Source: Streptosporangiaceae bacterium NEAU-GS5
GTDB taxonomy: Bacteria; Actinomycetota; Actinomycetes; Streptosporangiales; Streptosporangiaceae
Direction of reading: 5' to 3'
NCBI GenBank assembly: GCA_017592665.1
Contig: JAGFNW010000001.1
Span: 310,001 to 374,000 of the forward strand
DNA length: 64,000 bases
Positions within the stretch are counted from its first letter, which is position 1. The number at the start of each line of letters is the position of its first letter. Below are positions 42,890 through 51,513 of this stretch, in pieces. The position numbers and the translations under genes were made by a program. Under the pieces are notes generated by a model. The model was not told where the DNA came from. It did not search any database and was given only the letters and a program-made list of their open reading frames with translations.

Positions 42890-44116
42890 GTGAGCGACGA
42901 AATCGATGGCCAGGGCGGACCCCGCCCTGAGTGGCCAGCCACGCTCACAGTGCGAAGCCTGCTGGCGGACGGCTGGCAACCGAGGCCATTCCAGCAGTTC
43001 GTCCTTAAAGTACACAGCAGATGCAATCTCATTTGCGATTACTGCTACGTCTACACACATGCCGACCAGAGCTGGCGATCCCGTCCTCGCGTCATGTCGC
43101 CAAAGGTCGTTGACGCGACCGCTCGGCGCATCGCCGAGCACGCCCACGCGCATGGTATGACGTCCGTACGTGTGATCCTGCATGGCGGGGAGCCCCTGCT
43201 GGCCGGGCCAGACCGATTAACGGCCCTAATTGAAACCGTCAGGACCGCCGTCGGCGCGGGCGTCCAGGTCGAGTTCACAGCGCAAACCAACGGCGTGTTA
43301 CTCGATAGGGCGTTCCTGACTGTGCTCGACAGGCTGGGCGTTCGGATCGGCGTCAGCCTGGACGGCGGCGAGAGGGCCAACGACCGACACCGCAAGGACC
43401 ATGCTGGACGCGGCTCCTACACCGACGTGGCCAAAGCCTTGAAACTGCTGGACAGCCCCGATTTCCGCGCCATATACGCGGGGATCCTCTGCACGATCGA
43501 CCTGGCCAATGACCCAGTGGAAACATACGAAGCGTTGGCCGCGTTCGCGCCGCCGACGATCGATCTGTTGCTTCCCCACGGCACCTGGGCCGATCCACCG
43601 CCCAACCGCCCAGCGGATCCCACCCTGACGCCATACGCGGACTGGCTGATCGCCGTATACGACCACTGGCGGGCCGCCAGCTCTCCGGCAACCCGAATCA
43701 GGCTGTTCGAGGAGATCATCTACCTTCTGATGGGCGGCACGGCAGGCGTCGAGGCCGTCGGCGTAACGCCGACAAGCCTGGTCGTGGTGGAGACAGACGG
43801 CACGATCGAACAGTCGGATTTCCTGAAAGTCGTCGGAAGCGGCGCCGCCGTGACGGGAATGAATGTCATTGACAATCTGTTCGATGACGCACTCTTCCAT
43901 CCGGCCCTCGCTGTCCGTCAGATGGGACTGACGGGCCTCGCAGAAGAATGCCAGTCCTGTTATTTCGGAGGCATCTGCGGAGGCGGGCACTATGCGCACC
44001 GATATCGGCTCGGCACCGGTTTTCGCAATCCGTCCGTCTACTGCGCCGATCTCTATCGACTGATCGGCCACATTCACACTCGGATTCAGCCCGATGTGAG
44101 GGAGTCGACACGGTGA
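42890..44116 (+). CDS. fxsB: FxsB-family radical SAM cyclophane maturase
   Basis: A 408-residue radical SAM/SPASM protein. The 4Fe-4S site is Cys45-x3-Cys49-x2-Cys52 (CNLICDYCY), followed by HGGEPLLAG. The C-terminal Cys cluster (CQSCYFGGICGGGHYAHR and a later YCADL) holds auxiliary clusters. FxsB enzymes join a Phe ring to the beta-carbon two residues on in FxSxx precursors. Here the candidate precursor lies 4 kb downstream. GTG start with GAGGG upstream; an AT-rich stretch at 42820-42850 probably holds the promoter. The end overlaps the HExxH gene by GTGA. Confidence 0.9.
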   Translation: MSDEIDGQGGPRPEWPATLTVRSLLADGWQPRPFQQFVLKVHSRCNLICDYCYVYTHADQSWRSRPRVMSPKVVDATARRIAEHAHAHGMTSVRVILHGGEPLLAGPDRLTALIETVRTAVGAGVQVEFTAQTNGVLLDRAFLTVLDRLGVRIGVSLDGGERANDRHRKDHAGRGSYTDVAKALKLLDSPDFRAIYAGILCTIDLANDPVETYEALAAFAPPTIDLLLPHGTWADPPPNRPADPTLTPYADWLIAVYDHWRAASSPATRIRLFEEIIYLLMGGTAGVEAVGVTPTSLVVVETDGTIEQSDFLKVVGSGAAVTGMNVIDNLFDDALFHPALAVRQMGLTGLAEECQSCYFGGICGGGHYAHRYRLGTGFRNPSVYCADLYRLIGHIHTRIQPDVRESTR

Positions 44117-45441
44117 GCCGCCCGCCTGCCGTTCCCGGTGATGTCTTCGCTGAACTCGCCGCCGGAGCGGGGGGCAAGCGCGCGATGCGCATGTTCGCGG
44201 CCGCCGAGCGCGCCAGGCGCCTCGTGCTGTTACGAAGCGTGGTGGTCTTCGCCCAGCGAAAATCGCACGAACGCGCCTGGGAATTGACCGAAGCGTACGA
44301 CCTGCTGGCCGACCTGCACGAGGACCATGAAGACGCTGTGGAACGCGTGCTGGGATATCCGACGGTCGGCACTTGGGTGACCCGCATGCTCAAGGCGCTC
44401 ACCAGCAAACACGGGGGCGGTCCACAGGTCCTCGCCTACCTGCAGAGCTTGGCCGTCGCCGCCGCCATCGTCGCGGGTGTGGACCAGGAGCTCGAGCTCA
44501 CCGTTGCGGGAGGCCGAGTCGTTCTGCCATCACTCGGCACCGCGCGCCTGGCCACCGCGCCACGTCGCGATTTCACGCGGGTCACGGTCCGCACCGGCCC
44601 CTCCGGCGGCGAGCTGTACGGCACTGGAAGTGTCACTTTCATACCGCAGAATCCTGACCACTATGCCGAAGGCTGGACAGGCGTGCGCAAGCTACTCTCG
44701 CAGTACAGGTCGCGGACGCTTGAGGTATTCCTCGACGATGTCGACCCCTATCGGATCCCCGAAGGCTGGCCCGTCCGTCGGCAGCGGCCGGCGACAGCAC
44801 AGCGCTGGCAGGAGGTCCTCGACGAAGCGTGGGAACTTATGATCGATCACCATCCCGCGTACGCGGAGGAGGTCGAATCGGGGCTCACGATGATCGTGCC
44901 TCTCCATCCGCCCCACGGTCGCACCGTGAGCTCTACGTCTCGGCATGCCTTCGGCGCCTTCGCCGGTTCGCTACCCAAGGACGGGCGCATTCTCGCGTCC
45001 CTTTTCGCCCACGAACTTCAGCACGCCAAGCTCTGGGCCCTCATCGACCTCGTGCCCCTGACAGAGAAGCCGGCCAAAGCCGAGCCGCTCCTTTACGCCG
45101 CCTGGCGCGACGACCCGCGCCCTCCTTCGGCTCTTCTTAACGGCGCATACGCGCACTTGGCCGTTGCCTCCTTCTGGCGTACGCAGCGCTTCCTCGACGA
45201 CGGCCAAGCGGCGCAGCGCGCCCACACCGAGTACGCCCGCTGGCGACGGCACACGAGCGACGCGATCCAAACGCTCCTGGACAGCGGCCACCTCACTCCC
45301 GCAGGCATCGACTTCGTCACCGGCATGGCGGACACGGTCGGACAATGGCGCAGCGACAGCATCCCGGCGGCCGCCGACCTCCAAGCCCGGGTCGCATCTG
45401 CCAGGCACTACCGGGCCTGGATGCTACGCAACGAGCGTTGA
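44113..45441 (+). CDS. HExxH-motif peptide-modifying protein of the FxS system
   Basis: A 442-residue protein of the HEXXH peptide-modification family usually found beside FxsB. The motif is His300-Glu-Leu-Gln-His304 (FAHELQHAKLW), with a probable third ligand His348 in AYAHLAV. Recent work on relatives describes iron/alpha-ketoglutarate-dependent beta-hydroxylases rather than proteases; I infer that role here. It is coupled to FxsB by a GTGA overlap. It is related in motif layout to the HExxH fusion at 54318-56408. Confidence 0.83.
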   Translation: MSRPPAVPGDVFAELAAGAGGKRAMRMFAAAERARRLVLLRSVVVFAQRKSHERAWELTEAYDLLADLHEDHEDAVERVLGYPTVGTWVTRMLKALTSKHGGGPQVLAYLQSLAVAAAIVAGVDQELELTVAGGRVVLPSLGTARLATAPRRDFTRVTVRTGPSGGELYGTGSVTFIPQNPDHYAEGWTGVRKLLSQYRSRTLEVFLDDVDPYRIPEGWPVRRQRPATAQRWQEVLDEAWELMIDHHPAYAEEVESGLTMIVPLHPPHGRTVSSTSRHAFGAFAGSLPKDGRILASLFAHELQHAKLWALIDLVPLTEKPAKAEPLLYAAWRDDPRPPSALLNGAYAHLAVASFWRTQRFLDDGQAAQRAHTEYARWRRHTSDAIQTLLDSGHLTPAGIDFVTGMADTVGQWRSDSIPAAADLQARVASARHYRAWMLRNER

Positions 45442-45445
45442 GGAC

Positions 45446-47983
45446 TCACACGGCTGGCGGCTCGAAATCGAGCTCAAGACGCTCACTCCGACCAACCGCC
45501 AGGAGATCCGGATAATCCGAGCCGAAGGTGCGGGTGAGGCGCTCGATCACATCTTCGCGGAGGACCGCAGCACGATCGCGCATTCCAAGCGCATCGAAAT
45601 CGATCGCGAGGTTTGAGGCACAGGCCAGAGTGTGGGGATGATCCTTCCCGAGAAGGTCCTGGAAGATGCTCAGACTCTTCTCTCCGAGCCTGACGGCTTC
45701 GGTGCCGCCGCCGAGTTCGGCCAGTGCACTCGCCAGATTTGTGGCGCAGGTCACTGTGTAGTGGTGTCGCTCACCGAGCACGGCGAACAAGCCGTCCAAG
45801 GCGTCATGGAGCAAGTCACGGGCCCTCGATGCATTCTTCAACAGCCGGAGGGCGATTGCGGTGTCCACAAAGGATCCCAGCGTGAACGGATGCCTCTCCC
45901 CGAGTGCCGCAGCGTAGCGGGCGGTCGTCTCCTCCGCGAAGGTGGCCGAGAGTTCGTACTCGCCGACGACACGCTGGGAGTTGGCCAGCGTAACCGCTGC
46001 CGCGAGAGTGCCGGTGTGGTGCGCACCGTAAGCGTCCCTGTAACGGTGATACACCCTGCGGGCCAGGTCGGCCGCAGGCTCGAAAGCCCCTGCCTTCCTA
46101 CGTGCCACGGCCAGTTCGCGCGCCTGATTGAGCACCTCCAAGTGGGTCTCGGAGACAATTCGCTGGCGGACGATGTCCTGGTAGATGTTGTAGACCCGCT
46201 CGCCCTCCTGTAAGGCTTCGTGATAGCGACCGAGCAAGCGTAGGTCGCGTGCGATGGCTGTGCTGGTGAACGCCACACGCCAATGAGCGTCGGTTCCGAA
46301 ATAGTCGCGCCGGAGTGCGAAGCTCTCCCGATCAAGGTCGAGCGCCGCTCGATAATCACTGGCCAATGTGTTGTCCAGGGCCAGGTTGCTGAGCACCCGC
46401 TGAGTGTTGGGATGATCTTCGCCGAAGGAGGACTTGCTGGGAGCCAGAGCGGCCTGGTCAGACTCGAAGGCGTCGCCGAACCGGCCGAGCCAGCGCAAGA
46501 TGCCGCCATGGATGTTGGTCAGGATCAGGGTTTCAGCGTGCTGCTGCCCATGCGTCTCACGCAGCCGACGGAGCGTGTCCTCGCTGATGGCGAGCGCTTC
46601 CGAATAATGGCCTTGGTTCAAGAGAAGGTTCGCTTTGTGGCGCCGCATGATCAGCAAATGAAGATCGTCTTCACCGCTGGACTTCTCCCACTCGGTGAGC
46701 GCGAGTTCGATCAATCGCTCGCACTCCTGGAAAGCCCCTGTGACCAACAGATAGCGCACCATATTGGTCATGAGGCGGCGCGTGTCCAGGTCATCGCATT
46801 CAACGATCTTCGATGGCGTGAGGTGTGGCAGCAGCTGCTCGTACTGAGGCCAGACGTCCCCGTCGTCCGGCCGATCGGGGTCGGCCGCGCCAAGCAGAAG
46901 GTGCACGTCGTGCCGGACAGCAAGCCCCGTCTCCTCGGAAAGTTCGTCGCGGATGAGCTTTTGGGTGATGCGGTGCATCTGGAGAGTCCGGCGCAGGTTG
47001 TCGATCCGGGCGAGCGCGTAGCGCCCCAACTCACGGACCGCGTCGCTCATCCGATACGGGTCCTTGATCGTCCTTCTGAGCTCGGAGTCCGCCAGGACAT
47101 TGCGGCCTAGATTGATCAGATCGAGTGAGATGGGCTCGGGACCGAAATGAGCGATGCGATAGAGCAGTTCCATGGCCGACGGCATACCGTCGCGGATCTT
47201 CGATAGGGAGACGCTCCACGCGGCGGCCACCGATGTCGGATAGTCGAGCGAGGTTCCCTGCCCAAGGATCTTGCCGGCCGCGACGCGCAATTCCTCAAGG
47301 TAGGTGTCGACGGTCATCGCCGTTTCTGCCATGAGAGCCCCAGCCTGCTCCAGAGCAAGCGGCAGATCGCCCAATTCCTCCGCCAGCCGGTAGGCATCCT
47401 CGTCAGTGATCGCGGGCACCCGGCGACGAAGGAACTCCTTGCTCTCGTCTCGCATGAAGACGTCGACGTCCAGCGTCGGCGCCCACGTCTTCCAGCGATG
47501 GTTGCGCGAGGTAACGAGAACATGCCCCATGCCGCGGGGAAGCAGATCCGTGAGCTCCTCCGGTTCCCCGGCATTGTCGAACACCACCAGCCATCGCGAA
47601 TAGGGCTCACCCCGGCGCAACGCATTGCGGACCGCGTCGATGAGATCCTCTTGACGGCCGGCCGGGATGCCGGTGATGTCGAGACGGGGAGCGAGCGCGG
47701 CCAATGAACTCCTGAGCAGCCCCGACTGCGCGTCAGCCGGGATCCACCAGATCAGGTCGTAATCCGTCGAATACCGGTAGATATATTCGATTGCCAGATG
47801 GGTCTTACCCACACCGCCATAACCCTGCAAGGCATGAAGGACCAGGGCATCGTCCTTCTCTGCGGCAAGTTGCTCGCGCAGCCGATAAAGCAACTCGGAG
47901 CGGCCTGTGAAGTTGACGTTACGTTGTGGAACGTTCCCCCATACGACAGGTGCGGAGGCTCCATGCTTCTCAGTACCGGTCAC
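45446..47983 (-). CDS. fxsT: FxS-system STAND ATPase with TPR repeats (FxsT-like)
   Basis: An 845-residue signal-transducing ATPase. The NB-ARC core has Walker A GYGGVGKT (54-61), Walker B RWLVVFDNAGE (about 147) and LPLALEQAGALMA; the C-terminal half (about 420-840) is TPR repeats of the Kinesin-light-chain-like type. The GTG start has GGGAGG 6 bases upstream. It is divergent from the precursor gene across a 197-base promoter region. FxsT proteins accompany FxsB/FxsA; their role is unknown, possibly sensing or delivery of the peptide. Confidence 0.85.
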   Translation of the reverse strand: MTGTEKHGASAPVVWGNVPQRNVNFTGRSELLYRLREQLAAEKDDALVLHALQGYGGVGKTHLAIEYIYRYSTDYDLIWWIPADAQSGLLRSSLAALAPRLDITGIPAGRQEDLIDAVRNALRRGEPYSRWLVVFDNAGEPEELTDLLPRGMGHVLVTSRNHRWKTWAPTLDVDVFMRDESKEFLRRRVPAITDEDAYRLAEELGDLPLALEQAGALMAETAMTVDTYLEELRVAAGKILGQGTSLDYPTSVAAAWSVSLSKIRDGMPSAMELLYRIAHFGPEPISLDLINLGRNVLADSELRRTIKDPYRMSDAVRELGRYALARIDNLRRTLQMHRITQKLIRDELSEETGLAVRHDVHLLLGAADPDRPDDGDVWPQYEQLLPHLTPSKIVECDDLDTRRLMTNMVRYLLVTGAFQECERLIELALTEWEKSSGEDDLHLLIMRRHKANLLLNQGHYSEALAISEDTLRRLRETHGQQHAETLILTNIHGGILRWLGRFGDAFESDQAALAPSKSSFGEDHPNTQRVLSNLALDNTLASDYRAALDLDRESFALRRDYFGTDAHWRVAFTSTAIARDLRLLGRYHEALQEGERVYNIYQDIVRQRIVSETHLEVLNQARELAVARRKAGAFEPAADLARRVYHRYRDAYGAHHTGTLAAAVTLANSQRVVGEYELSATFAEETTARYAAALGERHPFTLGSFVDTAIALRLLKNASRARDLLHDALDGLFAVLGERHHYTVTCATNLASALAELGGGTEAVRLGEKSLSIFQDLLGKDHPHTLACASNLAIDFDALGMRDRAAVLREDVIERLTRTFGSDYPDLLAVGRSERLELDFEPPAV

Positions 47984-48055
47984 GTCAGGCCTCCCTGGCG
48001 GGTTCTCCGATGCTGATGATAATAACCTCACGAATCGCCGGATAAGTTCCCAGGA

Positions 48056-48083
48056 TAGACAGGTTGCCCGAAATGGATATATT
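48056..48083 (+). promoter_or_regulatory. Candidate sigma70-type promoter for the precursor gene
   Basis: TAGACA (48056-48061) and TATATT (48078-48083) are spaced by 16 bases, each one mismatch from the consensus hexamers. It gives a leader of about 90 bases before the TTG start. The AT-rich setting stands out in this GC-rich DNA. Confidence 0.55.
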
Positions 48084-48180
48084 ACTGCAACCTGAACCGG
48101 GGGCCCTGGACGGGACACGCCGCATGATCTATCAAAGAGATGGACCCGCACAGTGCCCGGCGGCGAGAGAGGGGAACGCG

Positions 48181-48336
48181 TTGGAAGATCCAAACGTGCC
48201 GATCAAACTCGACGACGCACGGCTGGGAGATCTTTCCCTGGTCGACGATGAGGTCATCGCAGATCTGGCACGTCGCCTCATGTGCGAAAGGTCAGGGACG
48301 GAGGATCCGCTCGCTCGTTTCGATGCCGGACTCTGA
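48181..48336 (+). CDS. FxsA-like cyclophane RiPP precursor with FxAxx ending
   Basis: A 51-residue peptide. The leader (LGDLSLVDDEVIADLARRLM) has the helical pattern of FxSxx-COOH precursors, and the C-terminus is E-D-P-L-A-R-F-D-A-G-L with free carboxylate, i.e. F-x-A-x-x instead of F-x-S-x-x. The TTG start is preceded by GAGAGGGG at 6 bases; upstream ATGs (48124, 48064) lack one. It stands between FxsT (divergent) and the SIR2 gene. If FxsB acts on it, the Phe would be joined to the beta-carbon of Ala49. Confidence 0.78.
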   Translation: MEDPNVPIKLDDARLGDLSLVDDEVIADLARRLMCERSGTEDPLARFDAGL

Positions 48337-48402
48337 CCTGATCGATTAGATTTCATCCACCGCAGCGGGGTTCGTTCTCAAGATTTCTCGAACGGTGGCT
48401 GG

Positions 48403-49281
48403 ATGTCGAGGTTCGACTGGCGGCGTCTGATCGACTGCCTACGGGATGGAGACTGCGTCCCGTTCATTGGTGCGGGGATGTGTTCTGGCACGCTTCCGAG
48501 CGCAAGCGAGTTGAGCACGAAATGGGCGAGGCGTTTCCGCTATCCGCTCGGTAACCCCACGTCACTCCTGGACGTGATGGAATACGCCGTGCACATAAAA
48601 GGGGATCCGGTCTATGTCAAACGACAGGTCCTCGAGCAGTTGCGGGCTTGCGGAAGCCCCGACTCCAACGACCCGAATGAGCCGCACAACCTGCTGGCCC
48701 GGTTCCCCATCGAGCTCTACCTGACGACCAACTATGACTCTTTCATGACTGACGCGCTGGAACGGGCAGGAAAGCAACCCAAGCAGATCATGAGCCCGTG
48801 GTATCTCAGTCGTAGTGAACCGGACCCGACCAGAGAACTCGACCTGGAGCCGACTGCAAGCGCGCCAGCGGTCTTCCACCTGCACGGTTGTGCCAAGGAT
48901 CCGCGATCGCTGGTGCTGAGCCGCAGCGACTATGTGCATTTCCTGCTCGGTCTGACGCAGGATTATCGGGGCAACGATCATGCGATCATCCCACTGGCGA
49001 TCCGCGCCAGTCTGGCGGAGCACCCGATGCTCTTCATCGGCTACCGCTTGCAGGATTGGACCTTCGAGGTGCTGTTCCGTGGCATCCAGCGAATGGTACC
49101 CGAAGGGCAGCGGCGACCACATGTCAGCATCCAGTTATCGCCACTCGAACAGACGGACAAGCACCGCAGGGCGGTTGAGAGGTACCTTGAAAGCTATTAC
49201 AGCCAGTGGAACATCTCTATATATTGGGGTAGGGTAAGTGATTTCTGTGCCGAGCTACGCCACCGTCTGAGGTGGAGCTGA
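48403..49281 (+). CDS. SIR2-like domain protein (putative NADase effector)
   Basis: A 292-residue SIR2_2-type protein. NAD-binding FIGAGMCSG (21-29), LTTNYD (107-112, with Asn110) and VFHLHG (His161) are the catalytic signatures; FIGYRLQDW closes the fold. Bacterial defence SIR2 domains (ThsA, DSR, Avs5) deplete NAD on infection. It overlaps the nSTAND gene by TGATG and follows the precursor by 66 bases. I infer an effector role. Confidence 0.83.
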   Translation: MSRFDWRRLIDCLRDGDCVPFIGAGMCSGTLPSASELSTKWARRFRYPLGNPTSLLDVMEYAVHIKGDPVYVKRQVLEQLRACGSPDSNDPNEPHNLLARFPIELYLTTNYDSFMTDALERAGKQPKQIMSPWYLSRSEPDPTRELDLEPTASAPAVFHLHGCAKDPRSLVLSRSDYVHFLLGLTQDYRGNDHAIIPLAIRASLAEHPMLFIGYRLQDWTFEVLFRGIQRMVPEGQRRPHVSIQLSPLEQTDKHRRAVERYLESYYSQWNISIYWGRVSDFCAELRHRLRWS

Positions 49282-51320
49282 TGGACAACCCTTATGTGGG
49301 GCTCGACGCCTTCGGGATGGATGACGCAGACCGCTTCTTCGGACGCGCGCGCGAGGCGCGCGATCTCGCGTATCTGTGGCGCAGCAACCGCGTGGTGATT
49401 CTTTTCGGGCCTTCAGGCATAGGGAAGACATCCCTGTTACGGGCCGGAGCCATTCCGCGGTTGCGGACCAGCCGGATCGATTTGTTACCCATCGGAAGGC
49501 TGGCGCCCAGCTCCTCGTTTCCCGCCCCGAACCTTGAGGATCACAATCCCTACATCTTCAGCCTGCTGTCATCGTGGCTGCCCGGCGAGTCGCCCGCGGC
49601 TCTGGTCGGAAAGTCGATCTCCGAGTTTCTGCTGGACCGATTTCGCACCATCGGCAGGTATGGAGAGCCGGTACCGATCTTCGCTGCGATCGATCAGTAC
49701 GAAGAGGTTCTCAATACCCCGCCCATATGGCAGCGGCACGCCGAAAGATTTCGCGCCGAACTCAGTCGGGCCGCCAAGGATCTGCCGAATCTACGGTTGC
49801 TGATCTCCGTACGCGGCGACGCGGTCAGTGGAATGCTCGACCGGGAAACCGAGCTGAGCATGGAACATCAGGCTTGGATGCGCCTGAACCCCTTAAGCCC
49901 CAAAGAGGCGCTGTCGGCCATTGTCGACCCGGCCAAGGACACGCGTCGTTCTTATCGCCGCGCCGCGGCCGAACTTCTCATTCAGGATCTGCGGACCGTC
50001 CAGGCACGCGACGTACTCGGCACCGTGCACAAAGTCGAGGTCGACGCTGTCGAGCCCTGGCAACTCCAACTGGTATGCGCCGAGCTGTGGGATCGCCTCC
50101 CGCCCGAATGTGAGGTGATCGGCGTGGCGGACATCCAGGACTTCAGCGATGTGGGCCAGACCTTGCTGGACACCTACCAGGATGCGGTCACGACCATCGC
50201 CACCCACTTCAAGATCTCTCCGAGCGAGCTGCACAGGTGGGTTGAGGAACAGTTCGTCACAGAACACGGCACCCGCGCTCAGGTCTACGAGGGACGTCAG
50301 CAGACAAGGGGGATGCCCAATCCAGTCCCGCAGGAACTGGAGCGAAAGCGCATCCTGCGCTCGGATTGGCGATACGGCACACGCTGGTTCGAACTGCAGC
50401 ATGACCGCCTGATTGAGCCGGTACAGCGAGCCAATCAACTCGCGCATGCGGAGAACGGCGATACCGCCGCCCGGAGCAGCGCAACACGGTCACGCCCGGC
50501 GGAGTGCTTGGAGGCGGCCGAGGGTGCGCTGGCGGAGGGCTATTTGGGATTGGCCGACCGCTATGCTTCGGAGGCCGCACGCCTCGCCGAGGAGAGCGGG
50601 ACCAATGAGTCAGTGTGGATATGGGCCGAGGCCGAGTCGTTCATCGGCAACGTCGCCTTCCACCGCGACCGACTGGACGCCGCCCAGCTACATTACGATC
50701 AGGCGGCGAACCTCTTCGAAAGGCTTCAGGCCCCCTCCGCCGTCGCCCGTCTACTGGCGGCGACCGGGCGGATCCATCAACGTCGCGGCGATTCCAGCCA
50801 GGCCGTCGAGAGGTTTCAAAGCGCGCTCAATCGCCTGCCAGGCGACCAGTCGATCCGTCTCGACCTGGCTCGGGCCAACTGGCGAGCCGGCCAGCTTCAG
50901 GCTGCGCGCGGTCTTCTCAACCAAATCCTTGTCGCGGTGCCCGGCCACTCGGACGCGCTGGCGGACCGCGGGCAGATAGAAGTCGAGCTCTTAGAATTCC
51001 AGGATGCGCTAACCAGTCTCGACAATCTGATACGGCGATACCCTAGCCGACAACGGTCCCCCGAGGTACGCGCCGCCCACGCGGTGGCGCTCGCGGGGAT
51101 CGGCAGGACAGAGGAAGCGTCCGCAGAGATTCAGGAGGCCCTCCTTACCGCATCCGAAAACGGACAAGTACTCCTTTATGCAGCCTGGGTGGCACAAAAG
51201 TGCGGCGATGGCAAAAACGCGAGGAAACTCGCCCGACAAGCCTCGGAAGCCACCGATCCCCCACTCAGCGGTCACCTCTTTTCCCGAGTTCAGGGCATCC
51301 TCCGAGCACGCCTGGGATAA
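49281..51320 (+). CDS. nSTAND1-type NTPase with TPR repeats
   Basis: A 679-residue STAND ATPase. NPYVGLDAF opening and GRAREARDL are typical of nSTAND1; Walker A GPSGIGKT (43-50), Walker B PIFAAIDQYEEV (about 137-148), winged-helix/arm region to about 385, then six or so TPR units. The start ATG overlaps the SIR2 stop, with GAGGTGGAG upstream. STAND proteins oligomerise on sensing a trigger, so it is likely the sensor for the SIR2 effector. Confidence 0.85.
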   Translation: MDNPYVGLDAFGMDDADRFFGRAREARDLAYLWRSNRVVILFGPSGIGKTSLLRAGAIPRLRTSRIDLLPIGRLAPSSSFPAPNLEDHNPYIFSLLSSWLPGESPAALVGKSISEFLLDRFRTIGRYGEPVPIFAAIDQYEEVLNTPPIWQRHAERFRAELSRAAKDLPNLRLLISVRGDAVSGMLDRETELSMEHQAWMRLNPLSPKEALSAIVDPAKDTRRSYRRAAAELLIQDLRTVQARDVLGTVHKVEVDAVEPWQLQLVCAELWDRLPPECEVIGVADIQDFSDVGQTLLDTYQDAVTTIATHFKISPSELHRWVEEQFVTEHGTRAQVYEGRQQTRGMPNPVPQELERKRILRSDWRYGTRWFELQHDRLIEPVQRANQLAHAENGDTAARSSATRSRPAECLEAAEGALAEGYLGLADRYASEAARLAEESGTNESVWIWAEAESFIGNVAFHRDRLDAAQLHYDQAANLFERLQAPSAVARLLAATGRIHQRRGDSSQAVERFQSALNRLPGDQSIRLDLARANWRAGQLQAARGLLNQILVAVPGHSDALADRGQIEVELLEFQDALTSLDNLIRRYPSRQRSPEVRAAHAVALAGIGRTEEASAEIQEALLTASENGQVLLYAAWVAQKCGDGKNARKLARQASEATDPPLSGHLFSRVQGILRARLG

Positions 51321-51513
51321 CCTTTATCCGCCTGCCCTACGGGGTCGACTAGTTGGCACCTAGGCAATGAATGTCCCTTTCCTCGCCATGAGTTGGTCCA
51401 AAGCGCGGCCCGGCTGCATGTCCATGGACAAGGTTCGGGATAACACAGGAACTCAGTTGGCGGCACGCACCGAGGGGCAGCGCGTCAGTGAGTTCTAGTC
51501 GAGGCCGGTCCGG

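Noticed and set aside
51367-51498. A 43-codon frame between the STAND and MFS genes, opening MNVPFLAMSW
   Set aside because: No ribosome site, no leader-like pattern and no FxS-type or similar C-terminus; it is probably chance in a less GC-rich gap.
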